A stretch of 64,000 nt of DNA from Ceratothoa steindachneri. Lineage: Eukaryota > Arthropoda > Malacostraca > Isopoda > Cymothoidae. Positions 1 to 12,000 of this stretch are shown here, piece by piece. Under the pieces are notes generated by a model. It had not been told where the DNA came from and made no database searches. It saw nothing but the letters and a program-made list of their open reading frames with translations. Each line of letters begins with the position of its first letter. Position 1 is the first letter of the stretch. Location: contig OZ018321.1 in the NCBI GenBank assembly GCA_963969495.1, positions 191,960,985 through 192,024,984 on the forward strand. Direction: 5' to 3'. The position numbers were made by a program, and so were the translations under genes.

Positions 1-198
1 AGGTTTAACAGAACCAAGAGTATTGCGTTCTGATTTCTTGGAGCACGTACCTTGTTATCTTGAAGTAGGGGTAATGTAAACATATGGTTATATGTTCGAA
101 GGGAGAGTTAGCTTCCGTTCTACTTCTTCCTTGTTTGAAGTAGCCGGGCCTTTTCCTGGTGCTGCGTTTCTCTTCATTGCAAAAATGGTTGCAATATC

Positions 199-399
199 TT
201 GCTAGCTACGCGAGATACTCGATGCACCCAGTTTAAAGACCATTTTGTAATCCATAGTGACTCTCAGAGTGTGCTATGTGCCCTTGAGGCATTGGAACTT
301 CCACATTTCCTGATTCATAGTATTCGTCACGGTTGCGGCAAGTTGGAAGGATATCGGAATTATTTACTGCTAGGTTTATGGACATGTAAGAATTGTTAG
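199..399 (+). pseudogene. possible LINE RNase H fragment
   Basis: A 66-codon open frame contains FVIHSDSQSVLCALEAL followed by a hydrophobic stretch and HSI. This resembles the segment of Jockey/I-type LINE RNase H domains where a Y/I-x-DS-x-SAL motif carries a catalytic Asp and is followed by a short spacer and an L-x-x-I helix. Only this one motif is visible. The DG(S) motif expected upstream and the C-terminal His/Asp part are not seen. The surrounding 1-1060 shows nothing else I can name. It could be chance similarity. Confidence 0.28.
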
Positions 400-1599
400 A
401 AACTAAGGTGCTTATGAAGGATCAAAACAGTCGATACAGACTGAAAAACTGGACAGGCCTTTCGCTTTTCCATACACTGATTACATGAGAGGGGTCAGGT
501 TAGTTATAATGTCTACATGACAAAAAAATACTGGACACATCGCACTAGAATTTAAAGCTGGGTAGCACTGTGCCTCGATACTTACCGTTACCATATATTC
601 CTATGCCCACACAGTATCAAGTAATTTTCTGCCGCCTCCGAATTGGGCATACTTGCGTGACACAGCATTATCTGATGGAAATCTTCCTTGAACTAATCTG
701 TGACGAGTGTTTAGTCTCCTAGACTATACGCCACATTTCGGTTGTATGTTCTAGTCTGAGTGAGCTACATGCGCCGTACCTCTCCTAATAACCTATTTAG
801 CGGAGTAGCTATCGTGTGGACCTTGAGTTGAGGTCGGTCTCCTGCAAACTCAATATTAAATATTTATAAAAAATTCTTATTCCCCTTAAGTAATGGGAAT
901 GCACTTTTTTTTGTTGTTGCTCCTGCGTATTTATAATTTATTGTTTTCTATTATTGCTTTTGTCGGATTTCCATTGTTGTACCCTTGTTGGTGGCCGACA
1001 CAGGGGATCATAAAACTAAATAAAATATCACCTAAATGCTAATTCAGTTGTCGCTTGTTTCGATGGTCATTCATTCCACCCTATTCCGGGGAAACCTTCC
1101 TTATCCAATTCTGTTTCTCACTTTCAGTTGCAGCAAACCACTGCTTATCTTCTAGCACCAGTTCCTACTAGCGCGGCTTTCCACCATCCATGGATCATAA
1201 ACATATATATGATCGTGGAGCTTGCCATGCCTGCCTCCTTCCTCCAATGGGCACCCTCCCTCCTACAACTGACCTTAATGACTCCATTCGATTTCTTTAC
1301 CAGTTAATCTCCTCTCCCATGGAAGTCATTTTGCCTCTTCCTCTTCTGCTCTCTCTTTGGTAGCTTGTATCTTGATTGACATTGCTATTCGGGGAGCTAT
1401 GTAGTACAGGTGAGTCTGCGAGAAGCGTTTTAGGATTGCTCGTGCTCGTGTTACCAAGAATGTTGCAGCTTCCTTCTCATTCGCAACTTCCACCCGCTTC
1501 TAATTCCTCCTTTTTAAATCTGCCAGGGGTATCCATGGCCGCCTATTTTCCCTGATATAAAAAAAATTTACACACACTATTTAAACTTCTTATGTATCT

Positions 1600-3180
1600 C
1601 TTTTCCCTGTGATATATCATCTTTTTCTCCATAACTTCAGCCAATTTTTCTGCTTTCTTCCTGACAAGTTTTTTTTCTTGTTCGATCTATTATTATCTGC
1701 TCCTGAACCTGACCACGTGACACTTTCCCCTACTGTTTCACCCCAACTTCTCTATCTCATTGGGTGTCTCCTGAGAAAGTAACATTCCTTCTCCTCTAAA
1801 AACAAAGACCTATTCTCTTCTTGAATCTTTCACACAAGTTTATATCGTCAGTCCTTTCCTGTACTCTCCCTCAACTTCTTAGTAGTTTAAACGGTTCACT
1901 CATCTTGAGTAGCAACATCAAATGTCAAACATGCTATTGTTCACAAAGTTCTAAAGGAACACTCTCTGGACCCAAACGACTAGCCGAGCTACCACACAAT
2001 ATCTTAATTGTCGACTCCAGTTCTTTTCTTAAGTCTTTGAAAGGCTGACGTCACTCGGGTTCTTTGTCATATGCCCTAATCCAGGATTAATGTGACTCTG
2101 GATTCTGATTTCAGGGCTATTTCCAGTACCGAAATGTTCTCCTAAATGTAACTGAGCACCTTCGTGGAAAGGCTGATGTCGATCACCATTCCAGGCTAGT
2201 ACTTCTAGATCTCTTGGCAGCCTTTGATCCTATCGATCACACTGTTCATCTTCACCTTCTTCATGAGTTTCTCGTACTGCCCTTGACCCTTTTCGCTTTA
2301 ATCTATAATCTTGCAATTTATCTGTTCATATCGAAAGTGATATATCTAGGCTGGTATTTCGCAAGGCTAGGTTGGCTCATGCTTTAATTGTTTTTCGTAT
2401 CTTTCTTAACATTCCTTTTTTTAATTTGTCTAATCATTTCATTTCTATGCCTTTGACACGTAAGTCTATTTATCTTTCTCCTAATCCTCACTTGTTGAGA
2501 CTATTAGAAATCTTTTATCCGAGCACATCATTGCTGAATAGCTCTCGGATAACTTTCCTATATTTAATCATAACAAAACGGAGGTGATACGTGCGGGGAT
2601 CTTCCTTCGGATTTTGCCAGTCTAAAAATATTGCTCTCTTTCTCAACCTCGATGGTTTACAGTTTCCCTTTATCCGACACTATTAAAATCTGGCCGTCAC
2701 CTTCGTTAGATAAATATATTTCAAAGCTCATGTTGTTAATGTCTGAAAGTCTTCCATAACTTTAACCGTATCTGCTTCCATTTCGACCGCAATACCTTCG
2801 GAGTCATCATTCACTCTTTCATTACTTCTCGACCTGACTACTATAATTCCATTTTTGCTGGATCCTATACTTCGGCACTTCGACCACATTGAATTTATTC
2901 CCAAACCTTGCCGGGCCGGCCATGTTCTTTTACGCCGAGGACGTTTCTCTCGAACGGCGGCTGTGCTCCACTAAATACATTAGCCGCCAATCGTTTCTTC
3001 AGGCTCCTTCGTTTTGCCTACAAGATCTTAAATGCAGCCGTGCCCTCTTCCTCATTCACCTCCTCTCGGCACATTACCAGAAGAAGACAAAGAAGATGGG
3101 CGAGAGGTGTCTTAAATACGAAACCTATCTGTATAAAAACACCAAGGAGACAACTTCGCAGAGAGTGGTAAAACCAAATT
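1600..3180 (+). mobile_element. decayed Rex1/CR1-like non-LTR retrotransposon (3' half)
   Basis: Read across frames, the plus strand carries ordered pieces of a Rex1/CR1-type reverse transcriptase. Around 1930-2020 there is HAIVHKVLKEHSLDPND, matching the pre-palm LLKK-x-SLDPNDL-x-x-YRPIS block. Around 2190-2240 there is LVLLDLLAAFDPIDH, matching the catalytic motif LLDLSAAFDT-V/I-DH with its Asp kept. Then come LLRLLEI, LDGLQFPF with NLAVTF and FKAHV (thumb), and near 2930-3010 RRGRFSRTAAVLH with PPIV, matching the family's terminal R-x-x-x-ITPVLHxLHWLPV block. Every segment needs a frame change and has stops, and the YxDD box was not found. It is an old dead copy. The upstream limit is uncertain, as 1060-1600 is C/T-rich without clear motifs. 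Confidence 0.6.
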
Positions 3181-3303
3181 CGCACAAAGACATGAGTAGC
3201 TTGGCAAACTCAAGTGTTGGAATCGTGATTAGTGGAAATTTTTGAGTTGCTTTTGCCCATTTAAAACCCTCCCAAATCGACAAATTCCCCCAAATTCTCC
3301 AAA

Positions 3304-3564
3304 TTGTTGCTTCTGCTCCTTAAAGTTTTGCTACGGTATACAATTCATCTCACTAAAGGTAGGCAGTTATTTCATTTGACCACAACGGTGAATTTCGGTC
3401 GACTTCAGACTATAGCATATAGAACCATATCTGCTTATAATAATATTCCTAATAAATTCCTTAGGAATACTTTAAGAATAGTGACACCTCTGTATTCAGG
3501 AAATATACAAATGCTTCCAGGAGCCGCCATTATAAACATTCTCGTAATGACTCCATTTAAATAG
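3304..3564 (+). other. open frame resembling a LINE C-terminal tail
   Basis: This 86-codon frame contains LQTIAYRTISAYNNIPNKFLRNT. Many LINE ORF2 proteins end with a similar block: an aromatic/basic strand, then WNSLP-like residues, then a short helix. It lies just after the Rex1-like remnant but does not look like that family's terminus, so it may be a separate scrap or chance. No start context, promoter or partner is visible. Function not assigned. Confidence 0.18.
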
Positions 3565-4082
3565 TTACCTTTGGAATCCATAATTTGGGGGCATTGTGCC
3601 CCTACATCCTGTTCAGTTCCTGCCTTAAATGGCATAAAAAGCTCCGCATCATTATGAAACTAATGTAGGTTCAAAAGATATTAATATAATTTCACCTGTC
3701 TTCCATCAGCAATGCCTCTGTCGAAAATTAAATATAAAAAGCTTTCCTGTAAAATTTCTTTTGCGCCATTGTAAACGATTCGTGTGTATGTCAGGGTTTT
3801 TTTTTATGGAAATGGACAGCCCTCTTAACAAACTGGAAATGCGCCCTTACTTGCCCAAGCATGCAATTTGTTTTTCTCACCCTCGATCGCTTTTCACTTT
3901 CTTCTCCGTTTTCCCCTTGTTTTTTCCTAACGAGCACCCAACCCCGGTTTGATTAAAACTCTGATGAGGAGGAAGCTGGGAGAAATCGAGTAAAGCTAGT
4001 TCTAAATACAATTTTGTGTGTATGTGTGTGAAAGAGAAATAGAAAGAGATATTGAGAGAGACAAACAAAAGAAGACAGAAAG

Positions 4083-4084
<2 letters not shown>

Positions 4085-4134
<50 letters not shown>
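4085..4134. repeat. (TA)n microsatellite, left of foldback
   Basis: About 50 bases of uninterrupted AT dinucleotide. It ends exactly where the left arm of the 4135-4483 foldback begins. Confidence 0.97.
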
Positions 4135-4137
<3 letters not shown>

Positions 4138-4483
4138 GAATTAAACCACATTCTCCGAAGACAATTTAATTCAGAACAGTTTCGGTGTATCTCACACCCT
4201 TTTTCAACTGACACTGGATAGAAAATATAAGAAAAGTGCTTACAAACATAACACAGGGTCAGGTTGTGAAAGATCCCCTCTTTTTTCTTCCAATCCCCTA
4301 CTTGTGGCTAATCAGGGGGAGATTGGGGGAAAAAAGAGGGGATCTTTCACAACCTGACCCTGTGTTATGTTTGTAAGCACTTTTCTTATATTTTCTATCC
4401 AGTGTCAGTTGAAAAAGGGTGTGAGATACACCGAAACTGTTCTAAATTAAATTGTCTTCGGAGAATGGGGTTTAATTCCTCAT
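4135..4483. mobile_element. foldback element, about 165-bp near-perfect inverted arms
   Basis: The left arm (4135-4300) begins GAGGAATTAAACC and runs inward to CAATCCCCTA. The right arm (4315-4483) is its reverse complement, ending GGTTTAATTCCTCAT, with a loop of only about 14 bases. Differences between the arms are few (for example CACATT against GGGGTT near the outer edge). A transcript would form one long duplex. No coding sequence is present. The closeness of the arms suggests a recent foldback transposon or a palindromic duplication, and (TA)n lies at or near both ends. Confidence 0.9.
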
Positions 4484-4510
4484 CTTTTCTTGCGATATTG
4501 CATTAATTTT

Positions 4511-4514
<4 letters not shown>

Positions 4515-4585
<71 letters not shown>
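4515..4585. repeat. (TA)n microsatellite, right of foldback
   Basis: About 70 bases of pure AT, separated from the right foldback arm by about 30 bases of unique sequence. Confidence 0.97.
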
Positions 4586-4588
<3 letters not shown>

Positions 4589-4616
4589 AGCTAGTTTTAA
4601 TATACTCTTGTTTTTG

Positions 4617-4752
4617 TGTGTGAGAGAGATACTGAGAGAAACAGACAAAGGGAGACACAGGGACAGATAGAGAATGGGAGAGAATGAGAGAGACAGAGAC
4701 AAATGGCCAGAGAGAGAGAGAGAGGGAGAGAGAGAGAGAGAGTGAGAGACAG
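4617..4752. repeat. GA-rich low-complexity tract
   Basis: Imperfect (GA)n with GAGACAGA and GGGAGA interruptions. It makes spurious serine/leucine-rich frames on the minus strand and is not coding. Confidence 0.85.
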
Positions 4753-4859
4753 AGTGGAAAAGAATGAAGAGGGAAATAGTTCCTAATTAAAACTCTTTCG
4801 TTCCTTCCCCTGCTCCCAATCCCGGATTCCAAATCCGTCCCCCGCCCCCCACTGTCCTA

Positions 4860-6840
4860 AGTATCAAGATTAATTAAGTTAGAGAAGCCCCATTGGGTAC
4901 TTTATTCTACTCCTTATTTTTCATATTTTCTTTAATTAATCGTCCTTTTCTTTTCATTTTGTATTTAGTTCCTTCATGGATTGAGAGCAACTTAAAATCC
5001 TCCTCCGACAGTGTCGGTACTCGAAAACTCTTTACGTCATCAATTTTGCCATTCACGGCTTTATGACGTCATTCCCCGGAATAATTGACCGAAATATTGA
5101 TTTCGAGTACATTGATTCCCCTCCCGGGTGTTGTCCTTAGTACTTTAGTAAGCGAAAGATGAAAGATCAAAAACAATGAAATTTATATCCGAGTTTCTGT
5201 CCCACCACCTTGTTTGGGGAGTTTGTGAAGTTTCCAGAATGAGCAGTAAATGAATGGCGAAATGCGCAATCTTCTTAGTCTGTGTTTTGAGGGATCAAGT
5301 GAAAGAAGCAACTTCATCGCCAAGCCATGGGCTCGTCTCCATTTCATTGAGGCAACCTTAGGGCGATTTTGATGCTCTTCGAGACGAAGTAATGCGTAAT
5401 CAGATTTGGCTGTACGTGTTACCAGTCGCCAGATAGCCCCTTAATTAAAAAAAATAAAAAATGTACGTGTTACCACACGGATAGTTGCTATGTATGCCTA
5501 TGTGTGCATAAGTAGACCTGCTTCACCAGATAATTGGCCTCAATGGAGTTCTTTGCGTTGTCGCCTTAAAAAGCAACAACCTGTTGAACGCGCACCCCCC
5601 CTCCCCTTCTCTCCTTCCAACTATTGTCTTTCTATGAGAAGGGAACGAAGGGTAAAATTGACAGGTTAAGGAAAATTTTGAAGAGGAGAGTGAAGCTCCT
5701 GGGCGATTCAAATGGACCATTAACGTCTTTTCGAACCTTTGAAAGATGGCCAGAAATGGGGTAAATTCATCGAAAGATTGAGTTGTCTCAATTGATCGTA
5801 TTGGATTTAATTCTGGAGAGTCGATATACCTGGAGAGCTCCCTTCGCATTATTCCCACTCGATATAACCCAGCGGTGGCAGTCTTCAGATAAAGGTGGAA
5901 AGGAAAAACTTCCTCGTCAACCTCTTATTCCAATTCCTTCCCCCACTCATTAACGACAGGCGCTGTAGCTCGTAGTATTGAATGGCTGTTCTTTGAATCA
6001 CTCTAACATATTTCTTCCCAGGTCTAATGGGAAGCAATATGGTGAAGTGATTTCAGATAAAAAGCGATTGTGAAATTGTTCGTTTTGGATGTATCTACCA
6101 AGGAAGAATATTGTCGGAAGTGTCAAAATTATTTGACCTGATTTGACCGGTATTTTAAATTGCTATAAAATTGGTAGTACTATGTAAAAAGGTTAAAAAT
6201 GGAAAGCAAAATGTTAAATTGTTGTTTAGGGAAACAATAAATTAATCTCCTATGTACGAATCTGCTTCCGGAATCTGATTACACACGATAATTAAATGGG
6301 ATTGCCTTTGCAGTTGCTTCTATTCTTGATATTTCTCACTACTCCACTTTTTCACGACTCTTCTTGCTTTGGGTCACGTTTCGGGGGCTGTCGCATGCTG
6401 CATTGATCTTCGGGTTGGATTCCACGTGAGACTCGAGGTCACTTCTAAGATACGCATTAGACGGTGAATATCGGCAATTAAAATTTTATTCACTCATTTG
6501 TTTTTATAACGTTGTATATTACTTTCTCAGCTGAGCAATCGATTCCTTGAGGGGGTGGAAGATACAAATGGAGTATGTGAGAGAGGAGGAGACATAAATC
6601 AGAGAAATATTCAACACACAGACCAGCATTTATTGCAGAGTGGGAGCACGGTCGCAAGAGTTGCGAATTAAGGGTGATGATATGGGCCAATTTTAAAGAT
6701 GAAAAGTTGTGGTAAAAAAAAATGGGCCAACAATAATTAATTTATTGCAAAATGAAAAAGAAATATCCTTCGTTCCGCAAATTCCACCATAGGGCTATTT
6801 TTAGTAATACATTACCATATTTAGGAATCCAATCAATATC
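4860..6840. other. unassigned intergenic stretch
   Basis: Mixed AT-rich sequence with short frames on both strands. A 111-codon minus frame at 5523-5858 has no recognisable motif. No transposon protein, RNA gene or clear repeat is visible. Confidence 0.5.
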
Positions 6841-6847
6841 CTGTCTT

Positions 6848-6900
6848 TTGATTGGTCATCATTGGTCACGTGACTGTATTTAAAGCCGCTCATTGGATAA
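6848..6900 (+). promoter_or_regulatory. CCAAT/E-box/TATA-like cluster
   Basis: Three inverted CCAAT boxes (ATTGG at 6851, 6861 and 6892), a palindromic E-box CACGTG at 6867-6872 and a TATA-like TATTTAAAG at about 6878 fall within 50 bases. Such clustering is typical of RNA polymerase II promoters of genes or LTRs. No convincing coding sequence follows, so this is a candidate only and may belong to a decayed element. Confidence 0.3.
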
Positions 6901-7715
6901 GGTCATAAAAACCGAGAAATTATATCTTTTTTTCCAACTTAATCTTATTATTAAATTAAATTTTGATAACAGAACTAAATTCCAAGCGAGGAAGAAGTCA
7001 TTTTTAATGGAACATCAAATCAAATGAATGAAACGCATGAGGAATACATATTATCGCCGTCACTATGAGATATAGATGAATTTTAACTAACAAATCATTT
7101 TCCTAAAATCATTTTTCATATCAGCTTTCGAAAAAAGTTCTCTGGAAGCCATTCTCGTCCGAATCTATCTATATCTTTCATCATGAACAGCAATTTTCCC
7201 TCATTCACTTATCAATTCACGAATCAGGTGCTCCACTGATTGGGTGTAGGATGGGAAAGATGGCAGTTCAAATTTGGTGAGAATCAAATCCTGAAGTTCG
7301 GCGATGGTAAGATCGCAAGTGAGTGTTGACTCTTAAGTCGTAACTGAATCCTAATCGATAAGTTCAGCAATGGTATTGTGTTCACATTGAAGTTGAGGGG
7401 AGAAGGAACGAATTTGCTCACCGACTTATCACCAACATTGCTCCTTTGGCGAAGCGAAGGTTCATGGTATTGCGAACGGCCACGGCGCGGAAATTTGGAT
7501 CATCGTCGCAGAGGAGAAAAACGAGCAGATTTTCTGGGTGCGCGTTCCATGATTTTATATGTTTAAGGGAACTCTATGTATCGCGTTGATTGAGGAAGAA
7601 GGCGGAGACATTTGATTTGGAAAAGAATGTGATTGCCGGCGTCAGAAATGTGTTGTCGAGTTTTGATCACAAACTAGCTAGGAATGTAGTTGGTAACGAC
7701 GTAGAAGATGAGATA

Positions 7716-7967
7716 GTGCAGGTTTTTCTTAAATTTACCTCTAAAAGGATGTTTGGATAGGTAAGTTGCGGCAAGGTGACAGGCTAAAGTCAACCGCCTC
7801 GAGTATGAAATGCGTACTAGCTTCAAAGTTTTCTGGAGAGAGTGCAGGTTCTTCTTAATTTTACCTTTAAATGGATGCTTAGAGAGGTAAGTTGCGCCAA
7901 GGCAGCAGGCTAAAGTCAACTACCTCGAGTTGGAAATGTGTCCTGCCTTCAAAGTTTTCAGTTGCGG
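7716..7967 (-). repeat. 126-bp tandem duplication with in-frame 42-residue repeat
   Basis: Two copies of about 126 bases start at 7716 and 7842 (each begins GTGCAGGTT and includes GGTAAGTTGCG and AGGCTAAAGTCAAC). Because 126 is 3 x 42, the minus-strand frame at 7674-7919 reads a repeated peptide block (ATYLSKHPF-x-GK-x-KKNLH). There is no known family match and no sign of a longer gene, so the in-frame property may be accidental. The flanks (7200-7700, 7970-8280) show nothing nameable. Confidence 0.75.
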
Positions 7968-8283
7968 ATTAATTTTTCCGCTGTTATTGCATTTGGCGAC
8001 GAGAAAAAGCTACCTCTGATCAGATGACAAATCCGACAACACTTCATTTGTCATCGGAATTTCTAATCCATCTGTGATCAGAACGAACACTTCATCCCAT
8101 TTTAACTCTTTCCCCTTTGACAAAGACTTCCCTATTGGTCCCTAGAAAGAATTATTGCCTGTGGTAGTTCCGTCGACGTTGTGGAATTGATGACGATGGT
8201 CGAGTTCATATGTATCGAGGTCACAAATTGACCAATGAACTTTTTCACTTCGTCGATCCTCAATCTTTTTCAAGATGCCGTCA

Positions 8284-8287
<4 letters not shown>

Positions 8288-8343
<56 letters not shown>

Positions 8344-8374
8344 CATCTATCTATCTATCTATCTCTCTCTCTCA
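8288..8374. repeat. (CT)n / (CTAT)n microsatellite
   Basis: A CT dinucleotide run with a short CTAT tetranucleotide segment inside. It produces artefactual Ser/Leu frames. Confidence 0.95.
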
Positions 8375-8566
8375 GAAAAATACATGTTACTTTTTGTCAC
8401 TCACCTTGAGAAGAGAAATAGGGACTAAATTATCTCGTTGTGTTGGGAATCTGAGAGTGGCAACGGCTTAAACGGTCTGATGACTTTACTAGATCCACTT
8501 CGAGAATTAGCGTTTTCTTGTTTTAGGCATTTTTGACAATATATACAATTAATTTCGAATGATTAA

Positions 8567-8923
8567 ATGGATTTATCAATGTCATTCGTTACAGACTTCG
8601 CATTTCTTTTTATTTATGGAGTATGTAATAAAATGTGTGGTAGGTTTCATAGGGGTGAAATAGGTTTACAGGTATACCTCAACAAATGCAACACAGGGTT
8701 GAGAGAACATCGTTATTCTCAAGCGGGTGAAACTGTGCAGAGAAAACATACGACGAATTTACACTTAAAAACAGTGCAAGGAATATGCTACAAAATCAAG
8801 ACCATAAAACCGGATATGGAAACTAGAAACAAAAGAGGGAAAATGGCCAGATTAAGATCGACAAGGTGTTACAAAAGTAAAGAAATAAAGAAAAGAGGCG
8901 AAGTGCCCAAAACTAAAAAATGA
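8567..8923 (+). other. open frame with a weak zinc-finger-like segment
   Basis: A 118-codon frame includes CGRFHRGEIGLQVYLNKCN. This recalls the C2H2 fingers of R1/R2-like LINE proteins (C-x2-CG-x-F-x-x-IGLxxHxxxCN), but here one Cys is displaced and the first His is Tyr. The rest is Lys/Arg-rich and runs into a tandem repeat. It may be a finger remnant or chance; no function is assigned. Confidence 0.2.
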
Positions 8924-9060
8924 AGGAAAACAACAAAACAAGAAAAACGTAAATAAAAGAGGTAAAGTGCCAAAAACTAAAAAAAAAGAAAAACGAAGGA
9001 AAACCAAAAAACAAGAAGAGTGGAAATAAAAGAGGCGAAGTTTCCAAGTAAAACCCGAAC
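8878..9060. repeat. A-rich tandem repeat, about 64-bp period
   Basis: About three imperfect copies of a purine-rich unit containing AGAGGCGAAGTGCCCAAAA-like text recur near 8895, 8960 and 9025. This explains the Lys-rich tail of the overlapping open frame. Confidence 0.6.
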
Positions 9061-9079
9061 TAAAACAAAGATAAGAAGA

Positions 9080-12000
9080 AAAAGTTAAGTCTTCGCATGT
9101 GTTACAGATCCCACTACTGATTGGGTCGACTCAAATTTCGGGATTCCCATCCTCCAATCAGAGCTCGAGTTTAAGATAACACGTGAATACGACACGATGC
9201 TTAAACGTAGCGAGAATCTTTGAGCCGATCCCAGCAATATTATTTTTAATCGCCTCTATGTTTATATTTTCTTTCTATTCTCGATTTTTTTCTCATTCAC
9301 TATATCACAATTGTCCCTTCTAATGATTTTTATTTACAACAACTTACAGTTTTGACTCTGCCCCCCTCCCTCCCCTACACCTTATTGTGCATCATATAAA
9401 TTTTTAGCACCTCTTACTTTCTGGGTACTTTCGTTAAGCATCATTCTTATCTCCTAAGTCTGCTATTTTCTATACGAACCTTCAGATTGTGTCAAGAATA
9501 GTGAACACATTTCTACCTTGTTAAGTATAGCGAGCCCAAAATTATTCATGTTAAGGATAAGGAATACAAAGGTTTCGGGTTTGCATTTTTGACATGATCT
9601 GAACCTTCTTTCAAAATCTCCCGGCCAGTGACCATTTTTCCTCCACAAATATCCGGGGTTCAAGCAAGTAAAGAAAATTCCAAACTATTCACTCGGTTCA
9701 GTGATTTGCAAACTAAAGACCTTAAGATGAAAGACACAGCCTTTTTCATATAATTTTTTTCCTATATTGTAATCGATTTTAGAAATTTATCGTCTTCAAA
9801 TAGTTTTGTTGACTGTAGGAGGGTGAAACCTTAAGATATTGATTGCTAAAAATTATAGGGTGGCGAAGGAGGGAGAAAAATCGCTTGTTTGTCGCAATTA
9901 TTTTAATTATGATGATTTGACAACTAGGGATCGGGCCTGACACGAGAGTGGGAAAAAGTGTTGCCAATTGCCCATTGATCTCTCTAGAGGGTTTTCATGG
10001 GTTCAAGTTTAGCCTTTTATGGTTCAGTACTCGCTATATGAACTTGTTCCTAGAAGGTTATAATACACTCTTTCGGCCCCAGTATTTAGGGTAGATGACA
10101 TTAGCAATTGAAATCTTAAACTAAACATTTTTTACTTTTCTTGTTCTTTCTATTCTTTCCTTCATGCCTCCCTTTATCCCTTTATTCTTTCAGCAATGAG
10201 AAAATGTTCTACTTTGTGATCCACGTTTCCTTTTCTTACTCAAAATCTAAGGCTAAGAGCTCAAAATAAAATACTCTTGCATAATCTTAAAATGAAAAAC
10301 TTGATCTTTTAAAGGAAGGATAACAGGCGAGAAGAAAAGAACTTAAATTACATCAATCCAGAACTACATCGACTTTCGCCATGCTTTTGGAAGGCACCTT
10401 CGTATCTGTATCATTTTGCCTTGTCAAGGGATGTCCGATTTGTGGTAGGACCACTTCGTTATTTCCTTGGTCGAGGTTTAGGTTTAAAGAAAAGGATAAG
10501 AAAAGTATAAAAAAACTCATTAACATGTTTTTTGTAGGTGAGTTTCTGGGAAGGAAAAAATAGGTAGCCGAAAGATAAGATAAGGCGAAAGAGGAGGGCA
10601 GAAGTTGCCGCAAGTAAAGGGGGGGAGAGTTGTGATCTTTTAAATTAGTAGTAGTAGGGAGTCTTCTGGAACTTGAAACAATAGCCCCACTGTTTGGCCA
10701 CTTCAGGAAATCAGTGGGCGAGGACGTTCTTGGTGCCCGAAGTAGGGTTCGGTAACTAATTTGCATTTAATTAGGAAAACGGTGAATGTACTCGTGAGGG
10801 GGATGGGATTCCGGCGATCCAAAGAAAAACTGTTTTACATTAAGGCATCCAAGGGGAGGAGTTAGGTGGTTCCATGATTATTAACAAGATATGAAGTAAC
10901 TGAGGGAAGGGGGGGAAAAAAGAGACTCACCAGAAACGAGGCGGCGTTGAATCGAGACTGAGATTCGCTACTCTGTGCAACAGCGAGGTCAGCTTCGAGA
11001 CGGGCCGGTTGGTTTGACTTAGTGAGGCGTAATTAAAAATTAAATGAAGATGGTCAGTGAGTGTTAATTGACATGCCTCAAGGTTGTGAATTTTTAAAAA
11101 AACACAATTTTCTATGCTTTTTATTAATATTATAAAAATGAAATGAATACGTCATGTCAAAACACATTATTAGCAATTAGCCTGTACTGCCAAAATACAA
11201 GGGGGAGTAGAGCCAAGAACGAACTTCACAAATTGAGCCCCCCGTTGGCCTTATGAAATTTTAAAATGGCCACACAAACCAAACACTAAAAATATTTGCC
11301 TTTTTTAATAATTAATTAATGCAAAGCAAACATTATAGTTGTAATAATGCTAAACCGCTAGTCAATAATTTATGTATCAATGCAAATAAATATGTATACT
11401 TGTAAATACTACAAAATCGCTAGGAAATGAAATCGCTGTACTCTCACGCTAACACATAACAGGCGCGAGCCGACGGTTTAAGCTGTGGCGATAGAAAGAC
11501 AAGTGAAACAGCTGTTCATACAAGTAAAGAATCTAATACAGACGAAGTCTGACACACGAGCTCTGACATGGACCCGCGAAAGACGAAAATTTTATGTTGC
11601 TACGAATATCGGCCTGATAGATATCAGTCAGATTTCCAAATTCGAACACTCTCTTGGTGTACACGCGCTTACACTAAATACACGCACATACCCTCTGGTC
11701 CAATAGGTTCCGCCTAGCTCTCGGATTGAAGAAAGGAAGCCAGGCCCCTAATCTTTCTTTGGGATAAAAGAACTTGTAAAGGACACACATTTACACTCAG
11801 GCAGAGAGAGAATACAAGGACATTAAGGTTTTTAACACCGATAGCGAGATACAAGGACGTGCGCATACTACAAGCCAGAAACTCAACGATTTTACTTCCC
11901 CGATAAATAAATAAGATCTCCATAAATAAGATCACGATTAATCCTCCAAAATCGTCATTTTTTTCGAATTTCCTTAGCCCCGCCAAGTAATAAGTCGGTT

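Larger units (their letters stand above)
3995..4666 (+). repeat. direct flanking repeats around (TA)n-foldback-(TA)n block
   Basis: Sequence at about 3995-4080 (starting AGCTAGTTCTAAATAC, then TG-rich, then a run of GAGA with ACAAACAAA) is repeated in the same orientation at about 4590-4666 (AGCTAGTTTTAATATAC and similar GA-rich text). The left copy precedes a (TA)n tract and the right copy follows one. Part of the similarity is low-complexity GA, so only the first 50 bases or so are convincing. Confidence 0.45.

Noticed and set aside
4002..4832. Open frames rich in Tyr-Ile or Ser-Leu repeats
   Set aside because: They translate (TA)n and (GA)n/(CT)n microsatellites. The same applies to frames at 12570, 14085, 14149, 44148, 45291, 47458, 47515, 48584, 56061, 62383 and 62398.
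10353..10766. Host gene on the 137-codon minus frame
   Set aside because: No motif, no splice or promoter context, and frames of this length arise by chance in 64 kb; described only as an orphan frame.
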